From NCBI GenBank assembly GCA_002095305.1, contig MIEI01000003.1, positions 1 to 64,000 of the forward strand: a stretch of DNA of 64,000 bases. Reading direction: 5' to 3'. This document shows positions 41,801 to 54,580 of the stretch, piece after piece. The translations under genes were made by a program, and so were the position numbers. Below the pieces are notes generated by a model, which saw only the letters and a list, made by a program, of their open reading frames with translations, had not been told where the DNA came from and did no database searches. Each line of letters starts with the position of its first letter. Positions within the stretch are counted from its first letter, which is position 1. This DNA is from Pantoea brenneri. GTDB lineage: Bacteria > Pseudomonadota > Gammaproteobacteria > Enterobacterales > Enterobacteriaceae.

Positions 41801-42997
41801 AACGGCTGACAATCTCGTCTAATAATTGTTGGCCAAGGAGAGACTTATCGCTGAGCGGTAAGCGCTTTTCTCCATCCTGCCAAAAAAGGTGAAGAGCATT
41901 GGTGTCGCTATTGAACCCTTGTCCGGCTTTAGCAACGTCGTTAGCGCAGATCAGGTCCAGATTCTTGCGCACCCGTTTTTGCCGGGCGTATTCTTCCACA
42001 TTCTGGGTTTCAGCAGCAAATCCAACCACGAAAGGCCGGTGCTCCTGTAACGCGGCGACGCCGGCAACAATATCGGGATTTTTTATCAGTTGCAGCGTGA
42101 CGTTATCATCACCGCCCTGTTTCTTGATTTTTTCGGCCGCAATGTCGGCGCCCGGTAGTCTGCCACGGCTGCGCTTGCAATGAAAATATGTTGTTTATCT
42201 ATCTCGGCCATCACCGCCGCCTGCATTTCCAGCGTGCTGGTGACATCGACCCGTTTTACCCCCGCAGGCGCAGGCAGCGTCACCGGCCCGCTGACCAGCG
42301 TAACGGTGGCACCGCGTCGGGCCGCTGCGGCTGCGATAGCAAAACCCATTTTGCCGGAGCTGTGATTGGTGATGTAACGCACCGGGTCCAGTGCCTCGCG
42401 GGTGGGACCGGCGGTAATCATAATGTTGAGATGTTGCAGATCGTTGACGGGCGTGGCCCACTGTATTGCATGGTCGACGATTGCCAGCGGATCGAGCATC
42501 CGGCCCGGTCCGACGTCGCCACAGGCCTGGCTGCCGCTGTCAGGTCCCCAAATCAGTACGCCGCGCTGCTGCAGCGCCTGCAGATTTTGCTGGGTCACTG
42601 CCGCGCGATACATCTGTTGATTCATCGCCGGCACCACTGCCACCGGCGATGCGGTGGCCAGTACGGCGGTGGTGACCAGATCGTTGGCCATGCCGGCGGT
42701 AATTCGGGCAATCAGGTCGGCGGTTGCCGGGGCCAGCACAATTAAATCAGCCCATTTGGCTAGCTCAATATGCCCCATTGCCGCTTCTGCCGCCGGGTCG
42801 AGCAGATCGTTAAATACCGGATAACCGGAAACCGCCTGCAGGCTGAGCGGCGTAATAAACGCTTTAGCGCCGTCCGTCATCATCACGCGGACATCGGCAC
42901 CGCGATCGCGCAGGCGCCGCACCAGCTCAGGTGCTTTGTAGGCGGCAATCCCGCCACTCACGCCAAGAAGAATTTTTTTACCGGCTAATCCCATCAT
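41778..42997 (-). CDS. coaBC: Bifunctional phosphopantothenoylcysteine decarboxylase/synthetase CoaBC (frameshifted here)
   Basis: CoaBC (Dfp) couples cysteine to phosphopantothenate and decarboxylates the product in CoA synthesis. The flavoprotein CoaC half has [14 protein letters not shown] and PAMNQQMY. The CoaB half has [16 protein letters not shown] and SSGKMGFA. The frame breaks near 42149: GGGCGCCGAC should read GGGCGGCCGAC (residues RAADI). As read, the first part has 303 residues and the second resumes in another frame at KNPDIVAGV. The repaired product has 406 residues, the E. coli length. Likely an error, since the gene is normally essential. Confidence 0.93.
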
Positions 42998-43177
42998 GAT
43001 GTTGGCCTCACTAAACTGTCTGCCGCCTGCCGCGGCGAATGCACGGACTTTATCACAAAAGCAGTGACGCGCCTTTTCACTGCCTGCGTTTGCGAGCCAT
43101 CTCGTAAAAAGTCACGCTGCTGATGGTGGCGTTGCGCCAGATGGGTCACTCTGACGTTCGCCACAGGGAGAATGCAG

Positions 43178-43834
43178 ATGAAAAGTATGGCACCGCGGGA
43201 GAAGCTAAAGCAGCAGGGCGCACAGGCGCTGAGTGACGTCGAGCTGCTGGCCCTGTTTCTGCGAACCGGCACGCCGGGACAGAACGTGATGGCGCTGGCG
43301 CAGCAGATCGTGCAGGAGTTTGGCTCGCTCTATCACATTATGACCGCCAGCAAAGCCGCTTTCAGCGGCATCAAGGGCGTCGGTGATGCCAAGCTGGCAC
43401 AGCTGCACGCGATTGCGGAACTGGCGAAGCGCTTTTTTGCCAGCCAGCTGGCCCGCGAAAGTGCGATGGAAAATCCTCAGGTCACGCGGCATTACCTGCA
43501 AAGTCTGTTAGCCCGTCAGGAGCGTGAGATCTTTATGGTGCTGTTTCTTGATAATCAGCACCGGGTGCTGGTGGCGCAAAAGATGTTTTCGGGTTCCATC
43601 AACAGCGTAGAGGTCCACCCGCGCGAGATCGTACGGGAGGCGCTTAAGGTCAACGCAGCCGCACTGATTCTGGCGCATAACCACCCTTCCGGGATGGCGG
43701 AACCGAGCCGGGCTGACCGCGATGTGACGCGAAAAGTCAGCGAAGCCTGCCAGTTGCTCGACATCCGTTTGCTCGATCATCTGGTGATAGGTCATGGCGA
43801 ATATGTCTCGTTTGCTGAGCGAGGCTGGCTTTAA
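43178..43834 (+). CDS. radC: RadC family JAB-domain protein
   Basis: RadC (YicR) has an N-terminal helix-hairpin-helix part and a C-terminal JAMM/MPN+ domain with [14 protein letters not shown], which keeps the His-His-Asp metal ligands. Its role in DNA repair is disputed; no enzymatic function is firmly established. I prefer the ATG at 43178 (218 residues) because GGGAG then sits about 8 bases away; the ATG at 43172 is too close. Divergent from coaBC and upstream of rpmBG as in E. coli. Confidence 0.92.
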   Translation: MKSMAPREKLKQQGAQALSDVELLALFLRTGTPGQNVMALAQQIVQEFGSLYHIMTASKAAFSGIKGVGDAKLAQLHAIAELAKRFFASQLARESAMENPQVTRHYLQSLLARQEREIFMVLFLDNQHRVLVAQKMFSGSINSVEVHPREIVREALKVNAAALILAHNHPSGMAEPSRADRDVTRKVSEACQLLDIRLLDHLVIGHGEYVSFAERGWL

Positions 43835-43902
43835 CACAGCAAAAATTCGCGCCAGGTGGCGGCTTTTTACCCGATCATTCGGGATCTTTATCTGTTCGGG
43901 AC

Positions 43903-43931
43903 TTGAGCACTTGGGCTGAGCGGCGTATACT
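43903..43931 (+). promoter_or_regulatory. Promoter for rpmB-rpmG
   Basis: TTGAGC at 43903-43908 and TATACT at 43926-43931 are separated by exactly 17 bases, giving a strong sigma-70 match. Predicted start near 43938, followed by a long structured leader. Confidence 0.75.
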
Positions 43932-43937
43932 ACGCCA

Positions 43938-44498
<561 letters not shown>

Positions 44499-44513
44499 TT
44501 TTAGTGTTCTGCT

Positions 44514-44540
44514 AAAAACCCGGCTCCGGCCGGGTTTTTT
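44514..44540 (+). terminator. Terminator after rpmG
   Basis: Perfect 8-bp stem AACCCGGC/GCCGGGTT with a TCCG tetraloop and TTTTTT. It ends 28 bases before mutM, so mutM probably relies partly on readthrough or its own promoter. Confidence 0.9.
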
Positions 44541-44567
44541 GTTTGTGCAATCCGCTGAGGAGAGGTT

Positions 44568-46625
<2,058 letters not shown>

Positions 46626-46626
<1 letters not shown>

Positions 46627-47900
46627 CAGTGGGCCCGTGGCGGTAAATGGGGTTCGAGTAACTGCAGCAGACGTTGCAGCGCGCCCTGGTTCTGATGCAG
46701 CACGTCCACCGCGTGGCGTCCGTAATAACGACGATAGTCATCATCCTGCAACAGGTTGGTGACCTCTTTTTCCAGCGAAATCACGTCGGTGACGGTAATC
46801 AGACCCTGGCCCTGTTGCAGTTTGCTGCAGATATCTTTGAAGTTCCAGGTGTGCGGCCCCATCAGAACCGGAATCGCATGTGCAGCAGGCTCCAGTGGGT
46901 TATGTCCGCCCCGTTCAACCAGGCTGCCACCGACAAATGCCAGATCGGCAATACCGTACAGCAGCATCAGTTCACCCATCGAGTCACCAATCACCACCTG
47001 AGTCGAGCCAGAAGGGATCTCACCGCTGCTGCGCAGGATAAAGCTGAAGTTACGCTGCTGGGTCAGTTCGCGCGCATCGTTGAAACGTTCGGGATGGCGG
47101 GGAACCAGAATCAGCAGTAAATCCGGGAAGGATTGCAGCAGTCGGCGATGCGCATCGAGCACGATCGCCTCTTCGCCTTCATGGGTGCTGGTGGCAATCC
47201 ACACCGGACGCCGCGGTGCCCACTGACGGCGCAGCGTGACGGCTCTGGCCGCCAGCTCTGGCGTCACTGAGATATCAAATTTCAGGCTGCCGGTAATCGC
47301 CAGCTGCGAGCGCTTCAGGCCCAGCTCAAGGAACCGGTCACCATCTTCACTATTCTGCGCTGCAATCAGCGTGATGCTCTGCAGCAGCTGACGCATGAAT
47401 TTACCCAGCTTGCGGTAGCCTTTTGCCGAACGCGCCGAAAGACGGGCGTTGGCGATCACCAGCGGAATATTGCGCTGATGCAGAATGCGGATGATATTGG
47501 GCCACAGCTCGGTTTCCATGATGATCACCAGCCGTGGGTTGACCGTATCGAGGAAACGATTAATCGAGCCTGGCAGGTCATAAGGCAGATAAACGTGATG
47601 CACATCTTTGCCAAACGCCGATTGCGCCCGCTCTGAACCGGTTGGTGTCATGGTGGTGACGGTAATCGGCAGGGTAGGATAACGATGACGCAACGCACGC
47701 ACCAGGGGGATCGCCGCCAGCGTTTCGCCGACCGACACCGAGTGCAGCACAATACCGTCTGGCTTAACTTTGCCGACACAATAGCCATAGCGCTCTGCCC
47801 AGCGTTTGCGATAGGCCGGCGCTTTACGACCGCGCAGCCACAGGCGCAGCCAAATCAGTGGCTGAATAAGATAGAGCAGTGCGGTGTAAATGGTCGTCAT
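46626..47900 (-). CDS. waaA: Kdo transferase WaaA (KdtA)
   Basis: WaaA transfers two Kdo residues to lipid IVA, the first core step. A single N-terminal membrane helix ([20 protein letters not shown]) anchors it to the inner membrane. The GT30 domains contain [23 protein letters not shown] and [20 protein letters not shown]. 424 residues, close to E. coli (425). It follows the WabG-like gene by 92 bases. Confidence 0.96.
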
Positions 47901-47992
47901 AGTTACCGTTACGACACGTTCGCGTCTAAAACCAGATTAAAATCAGATGGCGGCATGTTATCAGAAACCCTGCATCCACTCATCCCACATTG

Positions 47993-49126
47993 TCAGTTGC
48001 TTCGCAGCACCTGTTGATACAGCGAAGTCAGCGAGCTGGCCAGTCGCTGCGGCCCATAAGGTTCAATTCTGCGCCGTGCCGCTTCGCCCATGCGTGAGTC
48101 GACTGAAAGCGACGGTATCGCCTGAATCGCCTGATTCAGTCCATTGATATCCAGCGCATCACAGACGAAACCTTGCTGACCGGCAGTAATAAATTCCGCG
48201 CCGCCGCAGCCGGTGCTGGTAATTACCGGCAGGCCACAGGCCATCGCCTCCAGCACCACATTCGGGAAAGGATCGTAGAGCGTGGGCAGCAGTAAACCAT
48301 CGGCCGCATGATAGAACGGCTGCACATCCTGCTGTACGCCGACAAAACGCAGGCGATCCAAGCAGTTAAGCTGATTCGCCAGCTGCTGATAGCGCTGCAG
48401 CTGTTTATCCTGACCGACCACAATCAGATAGCGATCGCTGCCGGCCAGCGCTTCAATCGCCGCTTTCAGCCCTTTACGCTCAAAACCAGAGCCAACATAG
48501 ATCAGCACAGTCGCGCTATCGGGCAGCGATAACTGCTGACGGGTCGCGTGGCGGGTGGCGTCAGTTGCGGGCTGAAAACGGCTGCTGTCGATGGCGTTAT
48601 GGATGACGTGGATTTTTTCGGCACCGAGTGAGAAGCAGCGCAGGATGTCGCGTTTTACCATCTCAGAGTTACAAATGACCGCTTTCAGCGTGGGCGAATT
48701 AAACATCTCCGCTTCCGCCTGCAGCACATAGCGATGGTAAGGGCTGAGGCTGGCGCTCAGGCGCTGCCAGGACGAAACGATACGCGCACGCTGTTCCAGC
48801 CAGACGCGGTGGACACCATCGCCGGCCCGAAAAATATCACAACCGGCGATGCGCTCATGGCTTTGCACAATGTCGAATTTTTCCCGTTCCCAGCAGGCGC
48901 GGGCCGCACGGGCAAATCCACGTTCGCGAGAGACCCGTCCCAGTTTAGGTGGGTTACAGATGTGCAGGTGCCAGTCAGGATGCGGCGTGCCCTGCCAGCT
49001 GCGCGTGATGATGTTGAGATCCAGCTGTTCGCTGCCCAGCGCTTCCAGCGCTCGCGAGATAAAACGCTCAGCACCGCCATCAGGCCGGTATTTCTGCCGG
49101 ACAATCGCCAGCCGTAACTTACTCAT
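47993..49126 (-). CDS. wabG: WabG-like GT4 core-LPS glycosyltransferase
   Basis: A GT4 (GT-B fold) transferase of 377 residues. MSKLRLAIVRQKYRPDGGAE and QSHERIAGCDIFRAGDGVH match what I remember of WabG, which in Klebsiella/Serratia adds galacturonic acid to the inner-core heptose. The GT4 signature is GLLLPTLYDPFPNVVLEAMACGLPV with EX7E-like glutamate. The symbol is an inference from sequence and the adjacent waaQ-waaA. It overlaps waaQ by 8 bases. Confidence 0.7.
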   Translation of the reverse strand: MSKLRLAIVRQKYRPDGGAERFISRALEALGSEQLDLNIITRSWQGTPHPDWHLHICNPPKLGRVSRERGFARAARACWEREKFDIVQSHERIAGCDIFRAGDGVHRVWLEQRARIVSSWQRLSASLSPYHRYVLQAEAEMFNSPTLKAVICNSEMVKRDILRCFSLGAEKIHVIHNAIDSSRFQPATDATRHATRQQLSLPDSATVLIYVGSGFERKGLKAAIEALAGSDRYLIVVGQDKQLQRYQQLANQLNCLDRLRFVGVQQDVQPFYHAADGLLLPTLYDPFPNVVLEAMACGLPVITSTGCGGAEFITAGQQGFVCDALDINGLNQAIQAIPSLSVDSRMGEAARRRIEPYGPQRLASSLTSLYQQVLRSN

Positions 49127-50195
49127 TCAGATAGCTCCTTGCCGCCGCGACCACATCCTTAACCGGGATGGCAGACAGATAACGCTGGTCAGTTTTGGTA
49201 TCAATCGAGTCCGGTGACGGCAGCGGACCATAATCGCCCGCCCAGATGACGTGATTATTGTCGCCCCACGGCCGCCAGTGCTGCAGCTTGGTCGGGCCAA
49301 ATAGCGCAATACAGGGCGTGTTCAGCGCGGCCGCCATATGCATCGGGGCGGAGTCGACGCCAATAAACAGCCTGGCATGATCGATCAGCGCCGCCAGCTG
49401 CGGCAGTGTGAACTGGCCTGCTAATGACACCACATACGGCGAGGTGCACAGGGCCTGGATGCGCTCGATCATCGCCAGTTCGTGTTTATCCGGTCCGGCG
49501 GTCAGCACCACCGGACGTTCTGGCTGCGCCAGCTGGTCGATGGTGGCGGCAACGCTCTCCTCTTCCCAGCATTTAAAGCCCCAGCGGGAGGTCGGCTGCA
49601 CCACGATAAACGGCGAGGCGATCTGCTTCTCCGCCAGTCTGGCGAGCACGTGTTGACGATCGGCTTCGCTGTAGTGCATCGAAACCCGCGCGCCCTCGCT
49701 GCTGATGCCGAGCGGGGCCAGCGCGGACATATTCTGCTCCACGGTATGCAGTTTGCTGTGATTGAAAGTGGGCACCAGCTGGTTATGGCACAGCCGCCAG
49801 AACAGGTTGTCGCGCTTTTTAAACGCGAAGCCGATGCGTATCGGCGCGGCGGAGAGCAGGGTGATCAGGGCGGCACGCCATTGATCGGCCAGATTAATCA
49901 CCAGGTCGTAATGGCAACCCCGTACCGCACGAATCAAGGCATATTCATGGCCCAGCTTGCGCCAGCCACCTTGCTGCTTCCACTTACGGTCAATCACGTG
50001 CAGATGGCGGATGTCCGGATGCGCTTCCAGCATCGGACGCGTTTCCTGATAAAGCAACACGTCGATACTGGCCTGCGGATAACGCTGGCGAAGGGCGTTG
50101 ATCGCCGGCGTCGTCAGCAGCATGTCGCCATGATGGCGCAGCTTGATGAGCAATATATTTTGCGGAGAGACGTTTGCTGGAATCGGACTGGCCAT
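49119..50195 (-). CDS. waaQ: LPS heptosyltransferase III WaaQ
   Basis: WaaQ adds the branching third heptose to HepII of the inner core. The GT9 N-terminus NILLIKLRHHGDMLLTTPAI is classic. VQPTSRWGFKCW, LTAGPDKHEL and FIGVDSAPMHMAAAL line the ADP-heptose site. From ATG 50195 it has 358 residues; an upstream TTG at 50201 is ignored. Followed directly by the overlapping WabG-like gene. Confidence 0.88.
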   Translation of the reverse strand: MASPIPANVSPQNILLIKLRHHGDMLLTTPAINALRQRYPQASIDVLLYQETRPMLEAHPDIRHLHVIDRKWKQQGGWRKLGHEYALIRAVRGCHYDLVINLADQWRAALITLLSAAPIRIGFAFKKRDNLFWRLCHNQLVPTFNHSKLHTVEQNMSALAPLGISSEGARVSMHYSEADRQHVLARLAEKQIASPFIVVQPTSRWGFKCWEEESVAATIDQLAQPERPVVLTAGPDKHELAMIERIQALCTSPYVVSLAGQFTLPQLAALIDHARLFIGVDSAPMHMAAALNTPCIALFGPTKLQHWRPWGDNNHVIWAGDYGPLPSPDSIDTKTDQRYLSAIPVKDVVAAARSYLNE

Positions 50196-50268
50196 AAACA
50201 ATTGTTCTCAAATTTTAGTGAACCGATTGTAGGGCAAACCCTTTTTAGGATAAAGCCAGCCTCAAGGG

Positions 50269-51255
50269 TTATTTGTAACGCCAGCGATAGAGACGACTCA
50301 GCCACAGCAGTAGCTGATACCACTGCTTAATCCCGCGGGCATTGCGTAGCATTCGGCGATGCGTCTGGCTGGCAAACAGGTCGGCGATAATCGCCCGGCG
50401 TGCGTCACTATCCGGCTCCCGACGTACGCTATGACAGACGCTGAGCGCTTCATGCGTCACCTGATAATGGAACGATGGATAGATTTTTACCTTGCCGCGG
50501 TAGCGATGATTCAGCGCTTCCAGCATAGCGGCAATCTTCAGATAGTGACGCTGGTATTCGACATTACGCTGGCCGGTGCGCTTGCGGTTGCTGATTGAGG
50601 CGTCATGCATGTAGTAGCGGTACAGCACCGCATCGGTATAGCGCACGCGTTTCGCCAGCAACATGAATTCAGTGGTCCACGGAATGTCCTGATGGTGCAG
50701 CCCTGGCTCAAACAGCAACTGATGCTGTTCAATCAGCGCACGACGGTAAATGCCCAGCCAGACCACATGCATATAGCGGTGGGTTTTTAACGCGGTATTC
50801 AGCCAGTCGGGACCGCTCAGTACGCCGGTACTGCGCAGGCGGTCCAGCGGAATCAGCGGCTTCACCCGCTGGCTATGTTTGAAATACCATTCGGCATTGC
50901 ACTGTGCCGCATCCAGATCGTCCTGTTCCGCCAGCGTCACCAGCGTCTGGTACATTTCCGGTTGCATGGTGTCATCAGCATCCGGAAAGGTGACATATTT
51001 CCCCTGCGCGATCGCCAGGCCAGCATTACGCGCGCGTGAGACGCCGCCGTTTTCCTGATGAATGACCCGAACGTGGGAGTGATGTTGGGCGTAATAGTCG
51101 GCGCGCTCACCGGAACCGTCGGTTGAACCGTCATCGACAATGATGATCTCCAGAGACGTCAGCGTTTGCGCCAGCAGCGACTGCATGAATTCATCAAACA
51201 TGCTGCCCGCGTTGTACATAGGCGTAATGATACTCAACAGGGGAAGGGCACTCAT
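50269..51255 (-). CDS. Family 2 glycosyltransferase, LPS core cluster
   Basis: A 328-residue GT-A inverting glycosyltransferase with LLSIITPMYNAG, IIVDDGSTDGSGE and the DDT-type metal site FPDADDTMQ, plus a basic C-terminus that may associate with the membrane. Sugar and acceptor cannot be assigned; an outer-core residue is likely given the neighbours. Its ATG overlaps the stop of a short upstream ORF by 4 bases, as if coupled to a gene now truncated. Confidence 0.8.
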   Translation of the reverse strand: MSALPLLSIITPMYNAGSMFDEFMQSLLAQTLTSLEIIIVDDGSTDGSGERADYYAQHHSHVRVIHQENGGVSRARNAGLAIAQGKYVTFPDADDTMQPEMYQTLVTLAEQDDLDAAQCNAEWYFKHSQRVKPLIPLDRLRSTGVLSGPDWLNTALKTHRYMHVVWLGIYRRALIEQHQLLFEPGLHHQDIPWTTEFMLLAKRVRYTDAVLYRYYMHDASISNRKRTGQRNVEYQRHYLKIAAMLEALNHRYRGKVKIYPSFHYQVTHEALSVCHSVRREPDSDARRAIIADLFASQTHRRMLRNARGIKQWYQLLLWLSRLYRWRYK

Positions 51256-51500
51256 GACAACGTTTGCGCCTGTGCAGAGTGAAAAGCGAAAGGGGTTTGC
51301 CTCATCATCATAAACCAGGTCCAGGCCAGCAAAATAAAATAGGGTGACTGATGATTATAAAACTGACTCTGGCCCAGGCTGAAGTAAATCACCGGAATTG
51401 TTAACAAAAACGCACGCAGAGTCTCTTTTTCCTGAAGCGGTATGCCTGAAACGTGGAATAGCGAACGCCCGTCACGCCACAGATACGTCAGGTGACACAA
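51252..51500 (-). pseudogene. Short membrane ORF, possible remnant of a ligase/polymerase
   Basis: An 82-residue frame with one or two hydrophobic spans (TLRAFLLTIPVIYFSLG and PYFILLAWTWFMMM). The only start is a TTG at 51500 with no ribosome site, and the frame is open upstream into the GT8 gene. The tail overlaps the next gene by 4 bases. Position and character suggest the C-terminal end of a polytopic protein such as the O-antigen ligase WaaL, but I see no diagnostic motif. An alternative is a small orphan membrane protein. Confidence 0.35.
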
Positions 51501-51527
51501 CCGGTAGCAAAAAATGTCCGCGCCGCG

Positions 51528-52520
51528 CTAACCGAAAAACTTGTGCCGGACATAGTTCATCATCCAGCTGACGCTTTCCGCATATTGCTTCTGATACCAC
51601 TTAATCCGGGCGAAGCGCTTCATCTCTTTATAATGCTGCGGTAAATCCAGTGACTGAGCGGCCCACGGCGATCGCTGATAGTAGTCGTAATAAAGCAACG
51701 AAAGATCGCTACCGCCCCAGGCATGCCAGGGTTTGCATTTACCGGTGTAGTGAATCATCACGGTATCGTTCGGAACCTGGAAGCGGTGCCAAACCTTGTT
51801 CGCGATGATGTCGTAAATGTGGTTGTAACGCTCCGGCAGGATCAGTACTTCATCTTCCAGCACAATGTTCAACGCATCCTGATCGGGAAAACCAAACTCC
51901 GCTCCGCGGGTGACGAGCACCTCGGTAATGCGGGCCGTGGTCTGACGCGCCATCCAGCGTGGAATATTGATCAGCATAAAGCCGGAGTTGAAGTAGTTGT
52001 TGCCCTTGAGACCGAGCTTCGGACACTGATTCTGACGCGCCCGTGGCGTGTCGTTACAGGCACACAGCGTGTAATCGGCAATATCCAGGGTGAATAACGG
52101 CGAATAGTCACCCACCACCAGCGTATCGGCGTCGATGTAGATCACCCGATCGCTGAAGCGCGCCACGGTTTCGGGGATCAAAAAACGATAATGGATGCTT
52201 TTTGGATAGCGTCCGACCGCCGGCAACTGATCGACCCAGGCACTGTTGAAAATGTGTAGCGTAATCGCCAGCCGATGACCGGCCGCCAGCGAGCGTAATT
52301 TTTCGACATCCTGCTCGCTTAGCGAGTCTGAAAAGATATGAGCGTGGAAAGCGGTATCAGGATGATGGCTGAGTAGTGAAAATAACGTAATGCCCAGACC
52401 ACGCGCGTAGGCGTGGTTGATGCCAAAGGCAACGTGCACGGGATTTGCATCCGTATCAGAGAGCGTGTTGACCAGGAGCTTACTTTGCTGAACAGCATCA
52501 GCAACAGGGGTAATTGCCAT
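51528..52520 (-). CDS. Family 8 glycosyltransferase (WaaO/WaaJ-like), LPS core
   Basis: A 330-residue retaining GT8 enzyme that probably adds glucose or galactose to the core. HVAFGINHAYARGLGITLFSLL starts the domain, the metal-binding DXD is in VIYIDADTLVVGD, and NSGFMLINIPRW, PDQDALN and HYTGKCKPWH follow as in WaaI/WaaO/WaaJ. The exact sugar cannot be told. It starts 9 bases after the GT9 gene stops. Confidence 0.85.
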   Translation of the reverse strand: MAITPVADAVQQSKLLVNTLSDTDANPVHVAFGINHAYARGLGITLFSLLSHHPDTAFHAHIFSDSLSEQDVEKLRSLAAGHRLAITLHIFNSAWVDQLPAVGRYPKSIHYRFLIPETVARFSDRVIYIDADTLVVGDYSPLFTLDIADYTLCACNDTPRARQNQCPKLGLKGNNYFNSGFMLINIPRWMARQTTARITEVLVTRGAEFGFPDQDALNIVLEDEVLILPERYNHIYDIIANKVWHRFQVPNDTVMIHYTGKCKPWHAWGGSDLSLLYYDYYQRSPWAAQSLDLPQHYKEMKRFARIKWYQKQYAESVSWMMNYVRHKFFG

Positions 52521-52529
52521 TACGCTTCA

Positions 52530-53606
52530 CTATTCCAGGTTATGAGTAATAAACGCTTGTATTCTAGTCAGTTTATCGTGATCCAGCCCAAATAATTTTT
52601 CAGCGGGCTGATCAAAGCGAAAACGCGTGGCAAAAACGAATGTCGACGCAGCAACATTATCGGGCCCGATAAACAGCACATTGTTGACCGGACGCTGTTC
52701 CCTGACTTCACAAGGGCCATAAAGCATGATCACCGGTATCTGTTGCGCATCGGCAATATAGGCATTGCCGGAGTCAGATGAGATATAGAAATCCATCTGC
52801 GCGATGGCCCAGGGCACCTCTTCTAGTTTTAGCTCACCAATCAGGCTCACGATATTTTCTTTCGGGCCGGTTAAGCTCAGCAATTCATCCAGCCACGGCT
52901 GTTCAGCAGGCGGCCCGAACACATAAAAGGTACAGGGCAGGTCGGCCAGCGCTTCCATCAGTTGCTGCCAGACACTGGCGGGAATAGTTTTCGCCCGGTT
53001 GCCAGCGGAAATACTGATGCCGATTTTAATGCCTTCACGCGGAGTCAGCAGCGCAGCGGGCGGCGCGGGCGGCTGCCATAGCGGCGACGTGGCGTGCTTA
53101 GGAAAATCGGTATAGCGGTACTCGCGATTAATCAGTTTCAGGTAGCTGTCGAGGGTTAAATCGGTTTTAGCATGATCCACAATGCCGCTGGCGCTGCGAT
53201 AGAACACCGCGTGGTAGGACTTACGCACATAGGTGCGCAGAAACTGTTTGTTCGGCGCGTTACACAGCGATGCAAAAAACAGGTTTACGCTGTTGGGCTG
53301 CACCAGATAAACATTGTCATAGCGGTTCATCAGGATGAACGCCAGTTTAAGCTTGGCAAAGAAGCTGCGCTTCGCCTCTTCGATCAGAAAATAGCGGCTG
53401 ACGGTATCATCATGGCGCACCAGCGGTTCTACCGCCTTACTGATCAATAATTCGGACTGACCCAGCGCGCGCAGCATCGGTGTGATATTAATGAAATCAC
53501 CGATTTTTGCCGTCTGGATAATTAGATTGCGCCCGGTCGGCCGGTAAAACAGCCGCATCAGCGTGCGAAACGGCACCAGCAGCAGATAGATCAACACATA
53601 GTTCAT
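52530..53606 (-). CDS. Family 9 glycosyltransferase (heptosyltransferase-like)
   Basis: A 358-residue GT9 protein resembling heptosyltransferases: GRNLIIQTAKIGDFINITPML near residue 25, ISISAGNRAKTIP, and FYISSDSGNAYIADAQQIPV. An N-terminal hydrophobic stretch (VLIYLLLVPF) may dock it to the membrane. Donor could be ADP-heptose, but other GT9 members use other sugars; I leave it unnamed. It overlaps waaC by 4 bases, indicating coupling within the core operon. Confidence 0.8.
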   Translation of the reverse strand: MNYVLIYLLLVPFRTLMRLFYRPTGRNLIIQTAKIGDFINITPMLRALGQSELLISKAVEPLVRHDDTVSRYFLIEEAKRSFFAKLKLAFILMNRYDNVYLVQPNSVNLFFASLCNAPNKQFLRTYVRKSYHAVFYRSASGIVDHAKTDLTLDSYLKLINREYRYTDFPKHATSPLWQPPAPPAALLTPREGIKIGISISAGNRAKTIPASVWQQLMEALADLPCTFYVFGPPAEQPWLDELLSLTGPKENIVSLIGELKLEEVPWAIAQMDFYISSDSGNAYIADAQQIPVIMLYGPCEVREQRPVNNVLFIGPDNVAASTFVFATRFRFDQPAEKLFGLDHDKLTRIQAFITHNLE

Positions 53607-54580
53607 GGCCTGTTTTCCGTAATAACGGCCTGCAGTTTCTCTGCCACCGCGTCGGCAGTCAGCTCCGCCAGATTATGATTCGGGGCGCTCAGCGCCTGTT
53701 GATTCTGACCGTAACCGCCGATCAGGCCTGGGTCGGTCGGGCCATACAGCGTCAGGTTAGGGCGATCCAGCGCGGCGGTCAGGTGACTTAATCCGGTATC
53801 GACTGACACTACCGCACGCGCGCCAGCCAATTGCCGGGCAATCGCCTCCAGCGTCAGTTTCGGCAGCACATCGACGTGGTCAAATCCTTCAGCCAGGCGC
53901 TGCGCACGCTGGTGCTCATGTTCTGCGCCCCACGGCAACTTAACCCGCAATCCGCTTGGTTGCACCCGTTCAATCAGCTGTCGCCAGTGCGACTCTGGCC
54001 AGTGCTTATTGTCACGCGTCGTGGCGTGCAGAAACACCAGATAGTGCTGGGCATCGGCAGGCAGGTGATGCAGGAAATGTCCGGCAATCGCATAGTCGCC
54101 CTGGCCGTGCGGTTTCTCATAGCCGAGACTTTTAGCAAACAGTTCGCGCGTCCGCTCGACGGCGTGCTGTTGCTTGTTGACCTCGTGCCGCACGTCATAC
54201 CACCAGCTGGCAAACGGTTCACGGGCGCTGCGGCTATCCTGGCCATGCTTAACGCCTTTTGACAACCGCGTCACCAGGGCCGCGCTTTTGATCAGCCCCT
54301 GCGCATCAATCACAATATCGTACTGACGTGACTGTAACGCGCGCTTAAACAGCACGCGCTCTTCACGTTGCTGGCTGCCAAACCAGTGTTTGCGCCAGCG
54401 GCGGATCGCTACCGGCAGCACCTTATCCACTGCAGGATGCCAGCCGGGGATCTGGGCAAAGTTCTCTTCCACCACCCAGTCAAAACGGATGCCAGGAATA
54501 GCGTGCATCGCATCGGTCAGCGCTGGCAGCGAATGCAGCACGTCGCCCATTGAAGAGGTTTTAACGATCAGGACGTGCAT
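53603..54580 (-). CDS. waaC: LPS heptosyltransferase I WaaC (RfaC)
   Basis: WaaC attaches the first L,D-heptose to Kdo2-lipid A. VLIVKTSSMGDVLHSLPALTDA is the typical start, FLHATTRDNKHWPE, LPWGAEHEHQRA and VSVDTGLSHLTAAL are conserved. 325 residues. Overlaps waaF by 13 bases; start ATG 54580. Confidence 0.95.
   Translation of the reverse strand: MHVLIVKTSSMGDVLHSLPALTDAMHAIPGIRFDWVVEENFAQIPGWHPAVDKVLPVAIRRWRKHWFGSQQREERVLFKRALQSRQYDIVIDAQGLIKSAALVTRLSKGVKHGQDSRSAREPFASWWYDVRHEVNKQQHAVERTRELFAKSLGYEKPHGQGDYAIAGHFLHHLPADAQHYLVFLHATTRDNKHWPESHWRQLIERVQPSGLRVKLPWGAEHEHQRAQRLAEGFDHVDVLPKLTLEAIARQLAGARAVVSVDTGLSHLTAALDRPNLTLYGPTDPGLIGGYGQNQQALSAPNHNLAELTADAVAEKLQAVITENRP

Noticed and set aside
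49482-50330. 282-residue plus-strand open frame over waaQ
   Set aside because: A shadow of the minus-strand waaQ gene; His/Arg/Gln-rich with no family similarity.
51704-51718. GGGGCGGTAGCGATC on the minus strand, like the ops/JUMPstart element
   Set aside because: It lies inside the GT8 coding region, encoding the residues GGSD, in the middle of the operon, not in a leader; probably coincidence.
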